A stretch of 64,000 bases of DNA from Alphaproteobacteria bacterium (GCA_039980135.1 JBDXCV010000002.1:1-64000); one strand, 5' to 3'; shown: positions 8,048 through 17,092, counted from the first letter of the stretch. Notes: generated from the sequence alone by a model not told the origin. A program made the numbers and translations.

Positions 8048-8317
8048 GTTTCTGAAAGTCATCAACTATCTGAAAATAAACGATAAAATATATACACCGG
8101 TTCGTACTGAGGGCTGTTCGGGGCAATCCATGACCCGTTGGGGGGCAAGATTTTCCCTGTGATGAGCCGTTTCTCGTCCGGGTCGAACAGAGGTACGCAC
8201 GCGCCCGCGTGATGCGTGCGCTGGGACCACGCGTCCCGCAATTTCGTCCGGCATCCCGGCGTGCGATAGGGGATGAACATGTTGATATGGACCGTCTTTA
8301 GCCGGCCGCCGCGTGCC

Positions 8318-8334
8318 TTAACCGCCCGTTAACC
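8318..8334 (+). promoter_or_regulatory. CtrA-type binding site before fliX
   Basis: TTAACCGCCCGTTAACC is a perfect TTAA-N7-TTAA(C) box, the recognition pattern of the response regulator CtrA. It lies about 58 bp upstream of the fliX start, a normal place for activation. In Caulobacter fliX is an early, CtrA-controlled flagellar gene. Confidence 0.75.
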
Positions 8335-8391
8335 GCGTTTATTCAGAATGGTTTAGGACATTCCCGTTCCAGCCTTCGCGGACAGTGACAC

Positions 8392-8811
8392 ATGAAAATT
8401 GCAGGCACAGGATCCCTACGAAGCAACGCACCGCGCCGCAGAGGCGGCACGGATGCCGCCGCCGGCGACTTTGCCGGCCACATGAACGGCCCTGAAAAGG
8501 CGCAGACGCCGGCAGTTTCCGGCACCACACAGATCGCGTCCGTCGGGGCGCTGGTGGCGCTGCAGGCTTCGGGTGGTTTCGGCAGCGATTCCGCCGCAGC
8601 CGAGATCGATCGGGCCGGCGATCTGCTGGATCAACTGGATCGCATTCGGGTCGGCATTCTGACGGGCGGCATCTCGGGTGCCACATTGCAGAACATCGTC
8701 CAGCGCCTGGCTCAGCGCCGAACGGAAGGGGTGGAACCCCGCCTCGCGGCCCTGATCGACGAAATCGAGCTGCGCGCGCGCGTTGAAATAGCCAAACTAT
8801 CCATGAACTAG
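8392..8811 (+). CDS. fliX: Flagellar assembly regulator FliX
   Basis: This 139-residue protein looks like FliX, which in Caulobacter couples early flagellar assembly to the sigma-54 activator FlbD. It starts MKIAGTGSLRSN, has a flexible Gly/Ala-rich region (about 15-65), then a conserved helical C-terminal half (AAEIDRAGDLLDQLDRIRVG ... EIELRARVEIAKL). The N-terminal MKI...G pattern and C-terminal helices are the family marks. It is divergent from the sigma-54-driven flgI operon, which it would control indirectly. A CtrA box lies upstream. Confidence 0.85.
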   Translation: MKIAGTGSLRSNAPRRRGGTDAAAGDFAGHMNGPEKAQTPAVSGTTQIASVGALVALQASGGFGSDSAAAEIDRAGDLLDQLDRIRVGILTGGISGATLQNIVQRLAQRRTEGVEPRLAALIDEIELRARVEIAKLSMN

Positions 8812-9037
8812 GCCTGTGACAACGACCTGGCGCCCGAATGGCGCCGCACTGTTGCACACATGTGGCTTGCCGGTTCCTCCGGATCGTTGATGCACCCGCC
8901 CGTGCCGGGGCATCCGAAGTCGATAACGTCACAATTTCGTCACGCGAGGGTACTTGCCGCAACGGGGTCTCACGCATATATTCCGCGCGCAAAATCGCTT
9001 GGTGACGAAAACCAGGGATGCAAGGGAAGAGATTTAC

Positions 9038-9457
9038 ATGTCGTCCAACATGCTTTCGCCGGACTACACGCCGACCGACAAAGAAGACTTCATGAATCCA
9101 ATGATGGAGGAATTCTTCCGCCAGCGCTTGACCGCGTGGCGCGAGGAGTTGCTGCGCGAATCCGGCGTGACCCTCCAGAACATGCAGACAACCAGTGTTC
9201 AGGAGCCCGATATCGCGGATCGTGCCTCGCTGGAGAGTGAACGTACGCTTGAGCTGCGCACCCGCGATCGGGAACGCAAGCTGATTTCCAAGATCGATGC
9301 CGCACTGCGTCGTATCGAGACCGGGGAATATGGCTACTGCGAGGATACCGGCGAGCCCATTGGCGTCGGCCGATTGATCGCGCGTCCGATCGCGACCATG
9401 AGCATCGAGGCCCAGGAGCGCCACGAGCGGATGGAGAAGACCCACCGCGACGAGTAG
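9038..9457 (+). CDS. dksA: DksA-type RNA polymerase-binding transcription factor
   Basis: DksA binds the secondary channel of RNA polymerase and modulates rRNA and amino-acid promoters with ppGpp. The 139-residue form starting MSSNMLSPDYTPTDKEDF is chosen because GGGAAG lies about 9 bases upstream; a longer frame starting at 8954 is less likely. A coiled-coil (about 25-90) with a DIADRASLESE acidic tip precedes the C-terminal region GEYGYCEDTGEPI. Only one of the four zinc cysteines is kept, as is usual for alphaproteobacterial DksA. It lies downstream of fliX without a clear operon link. Confidence 0.93.
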   Translation: MSSNMLSPDYTPTDKEDFMNPMMEEFFRQRLTAWREELLRESGVTLQNMQTTSVQEPDIADRASLESERTLELRTRDRERKLISKIDAALRRIETGEYGYCEDTGEPIGVGRLIARPIATMSIEAQERHERMEKTHRDE

Positions 9458-9646
9458 CCCGGCGCGTTTTCCCTCCCTTTACCGGGCTGAATTTCACCTA
9501 TCTGAAAAGTGCGGACGCGCGTGCACTACCCGCCGCCGCTGCTTGTGCATGCCCCGTTGAAACCTGCTAGCGTTTGTCCAAGCGGGTCCGGTCAGAGGCC
9601 CGCGCGACAAATGTTTCGATTGGAATATCGAGGGGGAGGCGGCACG

Positions 9647-10675
9647 ATGCGTGCGATGGTCGTCAAGGAGTGGGGGCAACCCTTTACACTTGAGGAGCGT
9701 CCCGATCCGGAACCGGGGCCCGGCGAGGCGGTACTGAAGGTGCGTGCGGCGGGGGTCGGTCTGACCCTGGTCACCATGCGGACCGGGGTCTTCGGCGGCG
9801 AGGCCCCGCGGATTATAGGCCATGAACTCGGCGGCGATATCGTCGCCATCGGCGAGGGCGTGACCAACGTCAAACCCGGCGACCGCTGCGCGGTTTACTT
9901 CTATCTCAATTGCGGGCATTGCCGATGGTGTCACGGCGGCCGCGAGACCCTGTGCGAGAATCATGGTGGCTATGTCGGAGTCCATGTGGATGGCGGCTAT
10001 GCGGATTATGTGTGCTTGCCCGCCGGCAATTTTTTGCCGATCCCCGAGGGACTAGACTATGAGGGCGCGGCGATCGCGGCCGATGCGGTCAATACCAACT
10101 GGCATTGCATGCGCGAGCGGGCCCGGATATCGCCTCACGACGATGTGCTGCTGATCGGCGCGGGCGGCGGCGTCGGGGTGCACGGCATTCAGGTTGCCAA
10201 GGCGTTTGGCGCGCGGGTCATTGCGGCCGATATTTCCGACGAGAAGCTGAACTTTGCGCGTCAGTGGGGCGCGGACGAGGTGATCAATGTCCGCGCGGTC
10301 GACGATCTCGCCGAAGCCACCCGCAAGCTGACGGATGGTAAGGGTGTCGATGCCGCGGTTGATTATGTCGGCGCGTCCGAAACCTTCACGGCGGCGATCG
10401 ACGCGCTGGCCACGGCTGGCCGCGCGGTGGTGATCGGCGCCAAGCCGGGCAAGGTCGAGATCGATCCGATCGAGCTGCTGATTACCGAAAAAATCGTGAC
10501 TGGTTCGCGCCATTCGACACGCACGGAGCTGCTCGAGACCATGGAGGTCATGGCCAAGGGCACGATCAAGTCGGCCATCGGCAAGCGCGTGCACTTCACC
10601 GAGGTCGAGACGCTGTTCGAGGATTTGCAGGCCGAGACCCTTCTGGGCCGCGGCGCGCTGACTTACGACGACTAA
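9647..10675 (+). CDS. Zinc-type alcohol dehydrogenase family protein
   Basis: A medium-chain dehydrogenase/reductase of 342 residues. The GroES-like domain carries GHELGG and a structural zinc lobe with four cysteines (CGHCRWC...TLC, about residues 87-101). The NAD(P)-binding motif GAGGGVGVHG is near residue 172. The usual catalytic-zinc cysteine (normally ACGVCGTD, here AAGVGLTLV) is missing, so it may not work as a classical zinc alcohol dehydrogenase. Start: AGGGGGAGG about 7 bases upstream of MRAMVV. It is followed after 25 bp by an acyl-CoA dehydrogenase and a cupin, suggesting a small catabolic operon of unknown substrate. Confidence 0.87.
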   Translation: MRAMVVKEWGQPFTLEERPDPEPGPGEAVLKVRAAGVGLTLVTMRTGVFGGEAPRIIGHELGGDIVAIGEGVTNVKPGDRCAVYFYLNCGHCRWCHGGRETLCENHGGYVGVHVDGGYADYVCLPAGNFLPIPEGLDYEGAAIAADAVNTNWHCMRERARISPHDDVLLIGAGGGVGVHGIQVAKAFGARVIAADISDEKLNFARQWGADEVINVRAVDDLAEATRKLTDGKGVDAAVDYVGASETFTAAIDALATAGRAVVIGAKPGKVEIDPIELLITEKIVTGSRHSTRTELLETMEVMAKGTIKSAIGKRVHFTEVETLFEDLQAETLLGRGALTYDD

Positions 10676-10700
10676 CAAAGAAAAATCACGGAGGTAACAG

Positions 10701-11945
10701 ATGGTCGAATTTGCACTGACGAAGCGGCAGATTGCCCTGCGCGACAAGGCCCGGAAATTCGCGATCGAAGAGATGATCCCCGTTGCCGAGATCGGCGACC
10801 GCGAACCGGATCCGGCCGAATCCTTCAACTGGGATGTCATCCGCAAGGCGGACAAGCTGGGTCTGCGCACGCTGTCGGTGCCGAAGGAATATGGCGGTGG
10901 CGGCGCCGACGTGATGACCCTGTCGATGGTCGGCGAGAATCTCGCTTACGGAGATCTGGGCATTGCGGTCGCGTTCGATCAGACGTGGAAGATCATGACC
11001 ATGATCAGCCATCTCACGACGGCCCGACAGCGCAAGAAATGGCTGCCCCGGGTGATGGACGACCCGACCTGCCTGCTGGCGGCTGCGGCGACGGAGCCTC
11101 TGTCGGGCAGCGATTCCATCCTGCCGTACAACAAGCCCGATGGCGGTGTACGCATGACCGCCAAGAAACGCGGTGACAAATGGATTCTCAATGGGGAGAA
11201 GCGCTACATCTCGAACGGCGGGCTGGCGAAGGTTGTCTATGTGATGGCGCGCACGGACATGCGCAAGCCGCCGCTCAAGAGCATGACCGGATTCCTGCTG
11301 ACGTCGGATACGCCGGGCTACTCGGTGACCGAGATATGGGACAAGCTGGGCCAACGCAACGTCGCCAACGGCACGATGATTTTCGACAATGTCGAGATTC
11401 CCCAGGCCGATGTGATGGGTACGCCCAACGGCGCGCTCGGCGAGTTGGGGGCGTTGCTGACCCGTTTCGGCTCAAACATCCAGGCGGGTGCGACGGTACT
11501 GGGTGTCGCCCAGCGCGCCTACGATGTGACCCTGCAATACGCAAAGCAGCGGGTGCAGGGCGGCAAGCCGATTTTCGAACATCAGATCCAGTCCCAGCGG
11601 CTCGCGCGCATGCGCATGCTGATCGAGTCTGCCCGCTATTATCTGTGGTACTCGGGCTGGTCTGCGTCCGAGGGCCAGCCGGATGCCGTTGCCGCATCGC
11701 TGTGCAAGGTGAATGCGGCAGAGGCTTCGGTGAAGGTCTTGATGGAAGCCTTCGAACTCTGGGCGGCCACCGGGTACATGAAGAAAAACCCGATCGAGAA
11801 GCTGTTGCGCGACGGGCTGAGCTTCGTGCATTCCGACGGCACCAACGATGTGCTGCTGCTCAAGGCCTCGCGGCTGCTGGGCGAGATCAAACGTGGCGAC
11901 CCGCGCTACAGCCGGCGTGTCGAACTGGCGGCCAAGGGCCGCTAG
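10701..11945 (+). CDS. Acyl-CoA dehydrogenase family protein
   Basis: A FAD-dependent acyl-CoA dehydrogenase of 414 residues with the three family domains: N-terminal helices (FALTKRQIALRDKARKFA), the beta domain with AAAATEPLSGSDS and a lid, and C-terminal helices with WAATGYMKKNPIEKLLRD. Where the family usually has the catalytic glutamate (IYEGT), this protein reads HSDGTNDV, with Asp in the place of Glu. GGAGG stands before the ATG. It lies between the dehydrogenase and the cupin and is probably co-transcribed with them; the substrate is not evident. Confidence 0.88.
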   Translation: MVEFALTKRQIALRDKARKFAIEEMIPVAEIGDREPDPAESFNWDVIRKADKLGLRTLSVPKEYGGGGADVMTLSMVGENLAYGDLGIAVAFDQTWKIMTMISHLTTARQRKKWLPRVMDDPTCLLAAAATEPLSGSDSILPYNKPDGGVRMTAKKRGDKWILNGEKRYISNGGLAKVVYVMARTDMRKPPLKSMTGFLLTSDTPGYSVTEIWDKLGQRNVANGTMIFDNVEIPQADVMGTPNGALGELGALLTRFGSNIQAGATVLGVAQRAYDVTLQYAKQRVQGGKPIFEHQIQSQRLARMRMLIESARYYLWYSGWSASEGQPDAVAASLCKVNAAEASVKVLMEAFELWAATGYMKKNPIEKLLRDGLSFVHSDGTNDVLLLKASRLLGEIKRGDPRYSRRVELAAKGR

Positions 11946-11986
11946 CGGCGGGCTGCGGTCTGGAAGCGGCCAAGGAGAGAGAAAGA

Positions 11987-12532
11987 ATGGACGTGCCCTT
12001 CGTTAGTCGAGAGGAAATGCTGGCGAATAATGTGTCGCGAGCATCCGAGATGCGCGGGTCCCCGCTGGCATTTCTGGACACGCGCATGCCGGCGTATGAG
12101 CGCGAGAACATCAACGTGATCGGTCTCAATGTGACCGAGAATATGGATGATCCGGCGCTGGCGCCGATCATCAAGGCACCGGCCCATGGGTTCAGTGTCG
12201 GCTATATCCGTGCCAGGGACGGTCGCGGCGCAGCACTGCACGCCCATGAAACGGAAGAGGTCTTCATTCCGGTTCATGGTCAGTGGGAGATCTACTGGCT
12301 CGCGGGGGAAAAGGAGCTTGCGGTCACGCTGGACGTCGGCGATGTGGTCAATGTCCCCATCGGAATTTATCGCGGATTTCGCTGTGTCTGCGACGATCCT
12401 GACGCGTTGCTGCTGGCGGTGGTCGGTGGGCCTGACCCCGGAAAACCCAACTGGCATCCCTCTGTTATCGAGGCTGCGCGCGAGACGGGTCTCTCGGTGG
12501 ACGACGAGGGCAATCTTCGCGACGACGGCTAG
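11987..12532 (+). CDS. Cupin-domain protein
   Basis: A soluble 181-residue protein with one cupin barrel. The metal-binding motif HAHETEEVFIPVHGQWEIYW (about residues 85-104) provides two His and a Glu; the second cupin motif is GDVVNVPIGIYRGF. It could be a small dioxygenase, isomerase or sensor. The start has AAGGAGAGA upstream. It lies 41 bp after the acyl-CoA dehydrogenase. Its TAG stop shares the bases CTAG with the stop of the convergent hydrolase. Confidence 0.85.
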   Translation: MDVPFVSREEMLANNVSRASEMRGSPLAFLDTRMPAYERENINVIGLNVTENMDDPALAPIIKAPAHGFSVGYIRARDGRGAALHAHETEEVFIPVHGQWEIYWLAGEKELAVTLDVGDVVNVPIGIYRGFRCVCDDPDALLLAVVGGPDPGKPNWHPSVIEAARETGLSVDDEGNLRDDG

Positions 12533-13395
12533 GGTTTGGCGTCCGCCGCGAGCAATGTCGGTAGCAGGGTATTGAAGTCGTCTGCGGCTTCATACTGAAC
12601 CCAATGTCCCGTCTCCCTGAAAACGTGGAACGGCGCTTCGGGTCGGATACCAGCCGCGGCGGCGCGGACGCCGTCCAGGTCCGGATGCAGGGTCGGGTCG
12701 CCGTCCCCAAAAATGAAGTTCAGGCGGCAGGGCAGGTCATGAAGGGTGTCCGCCGTGATGAACGACCGCGCGATCCGGCGCGAGCGCAGCCGGGTCTTGC
12801 CCATATTGGACACGTGCAGGGCCATCGCCAGATCGTCCACGGCCGCGGGGTCGTGGACCATCAGCTTTTCCAGGTTTTCCCGATACAGCGGTGCGGCCGC
12901 GTCGGGTGACATGTCGCGCGGCACGGCGACCAGGTCGTTGGCCTTGCCCGTGGTGGTCAGGCCCAGAATAGGTGTGCCGACGATGGTGAGGCTGCGAATG
13001 CGTTTGGCCTGGGCGTGGGCAACCAGGCCGGACAGGGTGCCGCCGAAGGAGAACGCCACCAGGTCGAACGCCGTATTGCCGCCGGCGAATAGCTGATCGA
13101 TGCCGTCCGAAAGGATCGCCGCGAGGCTCGCGGCGTCATAGGGCGCTGGCGGGTCGTCCGAATCGCCGCAGCCCGGCAGATCCGGCACGATCACGCGGAA
13201 GTCGGCCTCCAGCGCGGGAATATTGCGTACCCAGTGGTTCCACGCGCCGAACCCGCCATGCAGAAGTATGATTGCCGGCTGTTCGGGAGCGCCCCAGATG
13301 CGCCATACCAGATGCCCTTCGCCACACGGCGTCAGGTCCTCTCGGCTGCGGGCAAGCAGTTCGTTGAGTGTGTCTTGCGGTGACGCGTCGATCAT
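12529..13395 (-). CDS. Alpha/beta hydrolase
   Basis: A 288-residue cytoplasmic alpha/beta-hydrolase fold enzyme. It has the oxyanion motif LLHGGFGAWNHW (about residue 44), nucleophile elbow AFSFGG (Ser about 116), acid in FGDGDPTLHPD and catalytic His in ETGHWVQYEA near the C-terminus. Substrate unknown; similar enzymes cleave esters or C-C bonds of ring-fission products. It is convergent with the dehydrogenase/cupin genes, overlapping the cupin by four bases. Confidence 0.88.
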   Translation of the reverse strand: MIDASPQDTLNELLARSREDLTPCGEGHLVWRIWGAPEQPAIILLHGGFGAWNHWVRNIPALEADFRVIVPDLPGCGDSDDPPAPYDAASLAAILSDGIDQLFAGGNTAFDLVAFSFGGTLSGLVAHAQAKRIRSLTIVGTPILGLTTTGKANDLVAVPRDMSPDAAAPLYRENLEKLMVHDPAAVDDLAMALHVSNMGKTRLRSRRIARSFITADTLHDLPCRLNFIFGDGDPTLHPDLDGVRAAAAGIRPEAPFHVFRETGHWVQYEAADDFNTLLPTLLAADAKP

Positions 13396-13517
13396 GGCTG
13401 CGGGATCTGGGGCTTACGGGAACGGGATCAGCGCGCGAAGATACCGTCATAGCAGGTGCAGAGCACGGGCGGATTTCGGCCATGACCATGGATTCCGAAG
13501 TCGAGAATAGGCCGGGC

Positions 13518-13558
13518 GAAAAAGAAAGGGCCGGCTCCTGCCTGGAACCGGCCCTTTT
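13518..13558 (-). terminator. Rho-independent terminator of the flgF-G-A-H operon
   Basis: A 10-bp stem AAAGGGCCGG/CCGGCCCTTT with a 13-nt loop. On the minus strand it is followed by CTTTTTC, and on the plus strand by a short T run, so it may act in both directions. It lies about 75 bp past the flgH stop. Confidence 0.85.
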
Positions 13559-13631
13559 GACTTTCCTGGGCTACCTGCCCGGGTGGCCTACCTGGCCTGT
13601 CTTCCGATACTAGGGATGCTGCCTATGCCGC

Positions 13632-14417
13632 CTAGAACGGGAAGATGATGTCGAGCACCTGCTGCCCGTAACGGGGCTGCTGGAGATCGGAAATCTGTCC
13701 GCGACCGCCGTAGGACACGCGGGCCTCGGCGATCTGGTCGTATGCGATGGTGTTGGTCGAGGTGACGTCCTCGGGCCGGATGACACCGGCGACCTGAAGC
13801 TGGCGTGCCTCGAAGTTCACCCGTATCTCCTGGCGCCCGTAGATCGCCATGTTGCCGTTCGGCAGAAGCTGCGTCACGACGGCGGCGATGCGAAGCTCGA
13901 TGTCTTCGTCACGCGCGATGGTGCCGGTGCCGCTGGAGTTCGTGGCGCTGTCGGCGTCGAGCAGATTGCCCGGGTTGATCGCCTCGGGAAGTACGGCGTC
14001 CAGGCTCGTTTCATAGCCAAGCAGGGCGTTCAGCGAAGCATCTTCCGTCGCCGTGCGCGCGCGCGTCGTCGCGTTGTTGATTTGCGCCTGGTCGTCGAGA
14101 TCGACCACGACCGTCAGGATGTCGCCGATCTCGCCGGCACGCTGGTCCTTGAAGAACGCGCGCGCACCCGTGCGCCACAGGGAATTGGCGTTGCGCTCGA
14201 TCGGGCGCGGTGCCGGCATCGGCATCGAGACCGGTCGATAGTCGGGACGGGCAACCGGGTTCTCGATCTGGGTCAGCGGGGGTTCGGCGCCGACCGAGGC
14301 AAGCCGGCTCAGGGCGTTGCAACCGGTCAGGGCGACGGCGAGGCCGACCAGTGCGATGACGCGCGGTGCGTGAGCGGACCGGGCCCGCAGGGTGCAGATG
14401 GCAGGAGAGGCATTCAT
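13632..14417 (-). CDS. flgH: Flagellar L-ring lipoprotein FlgH
   Basis: FlgH forms the outer-membrane L-ring. The 261-residue precursor has a long N-terminal signal with lipobox VALTGC (Cys about residue 33), then the FlgH core NSLWRTGARAFFKDQRAGEIGDILTVVV, and ends in the conserved RYGQQVLDIIFPF. The start overlaps the flgA stop (ATGA), so translation is coupled. It is the last gene before a strong terminator. Confidence 0.96.
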   Translation of the reverse strand: MNASPAICTLRARSAHAPRVIALVGLAVALTGCNALSRLASVGAEPPLTQIENPVARPDYRPVSMPMPAPRPIERNANSLWRTGARAFFKDQRAGEIGDILTVVVDLDDQAQINNATTRARTATEDASLNALLGYETSLDAVLPEAINPGNLLDADSATNSSGTGTIARDEDIELRIAAVVTQLLPNGNMAIYGRQEIRVNFEARQLQVAGVIRPEDVTSTNTIAYDQIAEARVSYGGRGQISDLQQPRYGQQVLDIIFPF

Positions 14418-15505
14418 CGTGTCGTTCCTCGATTGGTGCCGTTATTGTCGGCAAGCTGCGGCAGGGTCAGGACCGTGACCCGGTCCGGACCGGTAACGCG
14501 GGCATCGATCACAAGTTTGGTCTGTCTGTTGCGGACGCGGATGATGTCGCCGTCGGTGCCGTTGCCTTCCGCGATGCCCGTGGCGCTGAGCGTCATGGCG
14601 CGGGTTTCGTAGAGCATGGTTACGACGTTGCCCTTGCTGACGGTTTGCGGCCGGCGAAGGTCGGCACGGCGCACCGGTGTGTCCTGGCGCAGCGCGCGAC
14701 GCGGCTCCATGTCGATCAGGTCATCGGCGTCGGTAATTGTGCTGTCGTGGACGACACGCGCCCGCACGGGCTTCCATCGAATATCATCGGCCCGGATTGT
14801 CTCGCCGGGACGCAAGGTCGTGACCGGCACCGGCACGTCGAGCATCGCGAAGATGCGCCCGGCCACGGTCAACCGCTTGGCGCGCGGGTCGCCGGCGGGA
14901 ACCGTGATAACGGCGTTGAAACGCTCGGTGGACGGATCGACGGAAAGCGATGCGATGCCGATGGTTCCGGGGAGGCGGCTGTCGATATGGATCAGCAGGT
15001 TGTGGTTCGAGATCTCGATGTCGAATGTGTCGCCGAAGCCGCGTTCCGCGAGTTCGGCGGCAATCGTGTCGCGTACGGCGTCACCATTGATCAGCGTGCT
15101 CGTGCGTTCCGCGACAACCCGGTCGAGCCGGGTGGCCGGGCGCCAGTTCAGCCGTAGCCGATAGGCGAGCCGTGAAAGCCATTCCGCATCGAAAATCGCG
15201 CGGCGGCCCGGCTGCGGTGCATACGCAACCACGGTATCCGCGTCGACGCCGGCGGCGGCGCTGATCCGGCCGTCGAAAAGGTCGCCCAGGCGGATCGTCT
15301 CCTGATCGATGACAATCTGCCGACGTAACGAGAGCTGCGTGTCCGGGAGTACCGACCCTTTGGCTGGCGTGGCGCTGACATGGGCATTGACGTCGTGGCT
15401 GATGCCGCTGTCGATGGCCAACGCCGGCGGTGTGAATGCCAGGGCCGCGGTGACGGCGAGTGCCGCTGCGAGTTTTCGGGTGATGGGTGCGATGTCGTGG
15501 CTCAT
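14414..15505 (-). CDS. flgA: P-ring assembly chaperone FlgA
   Basis: FlgA is the periplasmic chaperone for FlgI polymerisation. The 363-residue precursor has a signal peptide (about 1-30, ...PPALA-ID) and a C-terminal SAF-like region (about 225-350) with the typical VTTLRPGETIRADDI and GNVVTMLYETRAMTLSATGIA. It is longer than enteric FlgA because of an extended N-terminal domain, as in other alphaproteobacteria. It lies 10 bp after flgG and overlaps flgH by 4 bp. GGGAG precedes the start. Confidence 0.93.
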   Translation of the reverse strand: MSHDIAPITRKLAAALAVTAALAFTPPALAIDSGISHDVNAHVSATPAKGSVLPDTQLSLRRQIVIDQETIRLGDLFDGRISAAAGVDADTVVAYAPQPGRRAIFDAEWLSRLAYRLRLNWRPATRLDRVVAERTSTLINGDAVRDTIAAELAERGFGDTFDIEISNHNLLIHIDSRLPGTIGIASLSVDPSTERFNAVITVPAGDPRAKRLTVAGRIFAMLDVPVPVTTLRPGETIRADDIRWKPVRARVVHDSTITDADDLIDMEPRRALRQDTPVRRADLRRPQTVSKGNVVTMLYETRAMTLSATGIAEGNGTDGDIIRVRNRQTKLVIDARVTGPDRVTVLTLPQLADNNGTNRGTTR

Positions 15506-15515
15506 CGAACGCTCC

Positions 15516-16301
15516 CTATCTCAGCCGGTTGATGGTGCTGAGCATTTCGTCCGAAGTCTGGATGACCTTCGAATTCATCTCGTAGGCGCGCTGCGCCGTG
15601 ATCAGGTTGGTGATCTCGCTCACCGTGTTGACGTTGGAGGTTTCGAGAAACCCCTGGAGGATTGTCCCGAGGCCGGTCACGCCCGGATTTCCGGATGTGG
15701 CGCTGCCCGAAGCCGGAGTCTCGAGAAACAGATTGTCGCCAACCGGGTTGAGACCGGCGGGATTGGCAAAGTTCGCCAGGGTCAGCTGGCCGACATTCTG
15801 CTCGGCAACCTGACCCGCGATCTGGGCCAGCACCTGGCCGCTCGAGTTGACGGTGATCTGGACCGCGTTGGCGGGAATGGTGATCGCGGGATCGACGGTA
15901 TAGCCGTCAACCGAGACGAGCTGACCGGTGGGGCTCAGCTGGAACGATCCGGCCCGGGTGTAGGCGGTCTCGCCGGTCGGGAGCGAAATCTGGAAGAAAC
16001 CGCCGCCGCTGATCGCGAGGTCGAGGGGGTTCTCGGTCGATTGCAGGTTGCCCTGCTCGTTGATCGTGTAGACCGACGCGGTTTTGACACCGAGACCGAT
16101 CTGCACGCCGGCGGGGACGATCGTGCCACTGTCGGACGACGTCGAGCCGACCCGGCGCTGGCTTTGATAGAGCAGGTCCTGGAACTCGGCCCGCTGACGT
16201 TTGAAGCCGGTCGTGTTCATGTTGGCGATGTTGTTCGAGATGACCTCGACGTTCAGCTGCTGGGCCAGCATGCCCGTGGCTGCGATGCTCAAAGATCTCA
16301 T
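15516..16301 (-). CDS. flgG: Flagellar distal rod protein FlgG
   Basis: FlgG builds the distal rod. The 261-residue protein has the rod N-terminal motif VISNNIANMNTTGFKRQRAEFQDLLYQ (start of that run about residue 20) and the C-terminal partner VNTVSEITNLITAQRAYEMNSKVIQTSDEML. Length is exactly in the family range. A strong GAGGAGG precedes the ATG. It follows flgF by 17 bp. Confidence 0.97.
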   Translation of the reverse strand: MRSLSIAATGMLAQQLNVEVISNNIANMNTTGFKRQRAEFQDLLYQSQRRVGSTSSDSGTIVPAGVQIGLGVKTASVYTINEQGNLQSTENPLDLAISGGGFFQISLPTGETAYTRAGSFQLSPTGQLVSVDGYTVDPAITIPANAVQITVNSSGQVLAQIAGQVAEQNVGQLTLANFANPAGLNPVGDNLFLETPASGSATSGNPGVTGLGTILQGFLETSNVNTVSEITNLITAQRAYEMNSKVIQTSDEMLSTINRLR

Positions 16302-16318
16302 ATCTGTACCTCCTCAGC

Positions 16319-17041
16319 TCACACGGTCCGCGTGAGAATATCGATCGCTTCTTCTTCGCGATCTTCTTCCTGGGTGATCGTCTGCGCGGCCGACTGATAG
16401 CTGCGCAGGATTTCGATCATTCGGGTCATTTCCGTGATCGCGACGACGTTCGAGCCTTCGAGCATGCCCTGCACGACCTCGGTGTCGGCGGCCTCGATGG
16501 GCGCCTGATCGGTGGCGAACATGCTGCTGCCGCGATGTTCCATGTCTTGCTGGTTGGCGAAGGTCACGATCCGCAGGGTTGCGATCTCGCCATTGTCGGT
16601 GCGCACCACGCCGTCGCGGCTGATATCGATATTCACCTCGTCGGGGCTGAACACGATCGGATTGTCCTGCTCGTCCAACACGGCAGCGCCGCCGCTCTGG
16701 ATCAGGCGGCCGCTCTCATCGACCTGGAACTTGCCGTTCCGGGTGTAGAAAAACTCGCCGTCGTCCTCGACCACGAAATAGCCTTCGCCCTGGATGCCCA
16801 CATCGAGGCGATTGCCGGTGAAGGCGAGGGGCCCCTGGTTGATATCCCGGATCGTCCCGAGATCCTCCACATAGGAGACCTTGGTGCCGTCGTCGCCCAC
16901 CTCGGCCAGAAATTCCGCGAACATCGGGCGGCTGCCCTGAAAGCCCGTGGTGGACATGTTGGCGATGTTGTTGGCGGCGACGTCGAGCTGGTTTGACAGC
17001 GCGGATTGATAGGAGAGTGCGACTTGCGAAGTGGTTGTCAT
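16319..17041 (-). CDS. flgF: Flagellar proximal rod protein FlgF
   Basis: A proximal rod protein of 240 residues when started at MTTTSQVALSYQ. That start is chosen because AGGA lies upstream and the longer frame (from 17152) would run through the sigma-54 promoter. It has the rod motif VAANNIANMSTTGFQGSRPMF, the central LDVGIQGEGYFVV and C-terminal VVAITEMTRMIEILRSYQSA. It is the first gene of flgF-flgG-flgA-flgH. Confidence 0.94.
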   Translation of the reverse strand: MTTTSQVALSYQSALSNQLDVAANNIANMSTTGFQGSRPMFAEFLAEVGDDGTKVSYVEDLGTIRDINQGPLAFTGNRLDVGIQGEGYFVVEDDGEFFYTRNGKFQVDESGRLIQSGGAAVLDEQDNPIVFSPDEVNIDISRDGVVRTDNGEIATLRIVTFANQQDMEHRGSSMFATDQAPIEAADTEVVQGMLEGSNVVAITEMTRMIEILRSYQSAAQTITQEEDREEEAIDILTRTV

Positions 17042-17076
17042 GTCTTTGTCCTGGTGCGAATCATCGCCGGAACAGG

Positions 17077-17092
17077 TGCAGACACCGTGCCA
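17077..17092 (-). promoter_or_regulatory. Sigma-54 promoter of the flgF operon
   Basis: The minus strand reads TGGCACGGTGTCTGCA, matching TGGCACG-N4-(T)TGCW with one change and correct spacing. It lies about 36 bp upstream of the flgF ATG. Confidence 0.87.

Larger units (their letters stand above)
7984..8391. other. Divergent regulatory region between flgI and fliX
   Basis: No convincing gene lies in these roughly 400 bp. The left part holds the sigma-54 promoter of flgI. Two GGCAA half-sites (8122-8126 and 8144-8148) lie 75-100 bp upstream of it but lack a clear inverted partner. The right end holds a full CtrA-like box in front of fliX. The middle (about 8090-8110) is AT-rich. A 72-codon minus-strand reading frame is present but has no visible support. 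Confidence 0.6.

Noticed and set aside
8062-8280. 72-codon minus-strand frame between flgI and fliX
   Set aside because: No ribosome site, no recognisable features, and it sits upstream of the sigma-54 promoter in regulatory DNA.
8339-9445. Long minus-strand reading frame of 368 codons
   Set aside because: It lies opposite fliX and dksA, both with family-typical sequences; its product is Arg/Pro-rich and has the look of a shadow of GC-rich coding DNA.
9456-9488. AGCCCGG...CCGGGCT stem after dksA as a terminator
   Set aside because: The loop is about 19 nt and only a short T run follows; not convincing.
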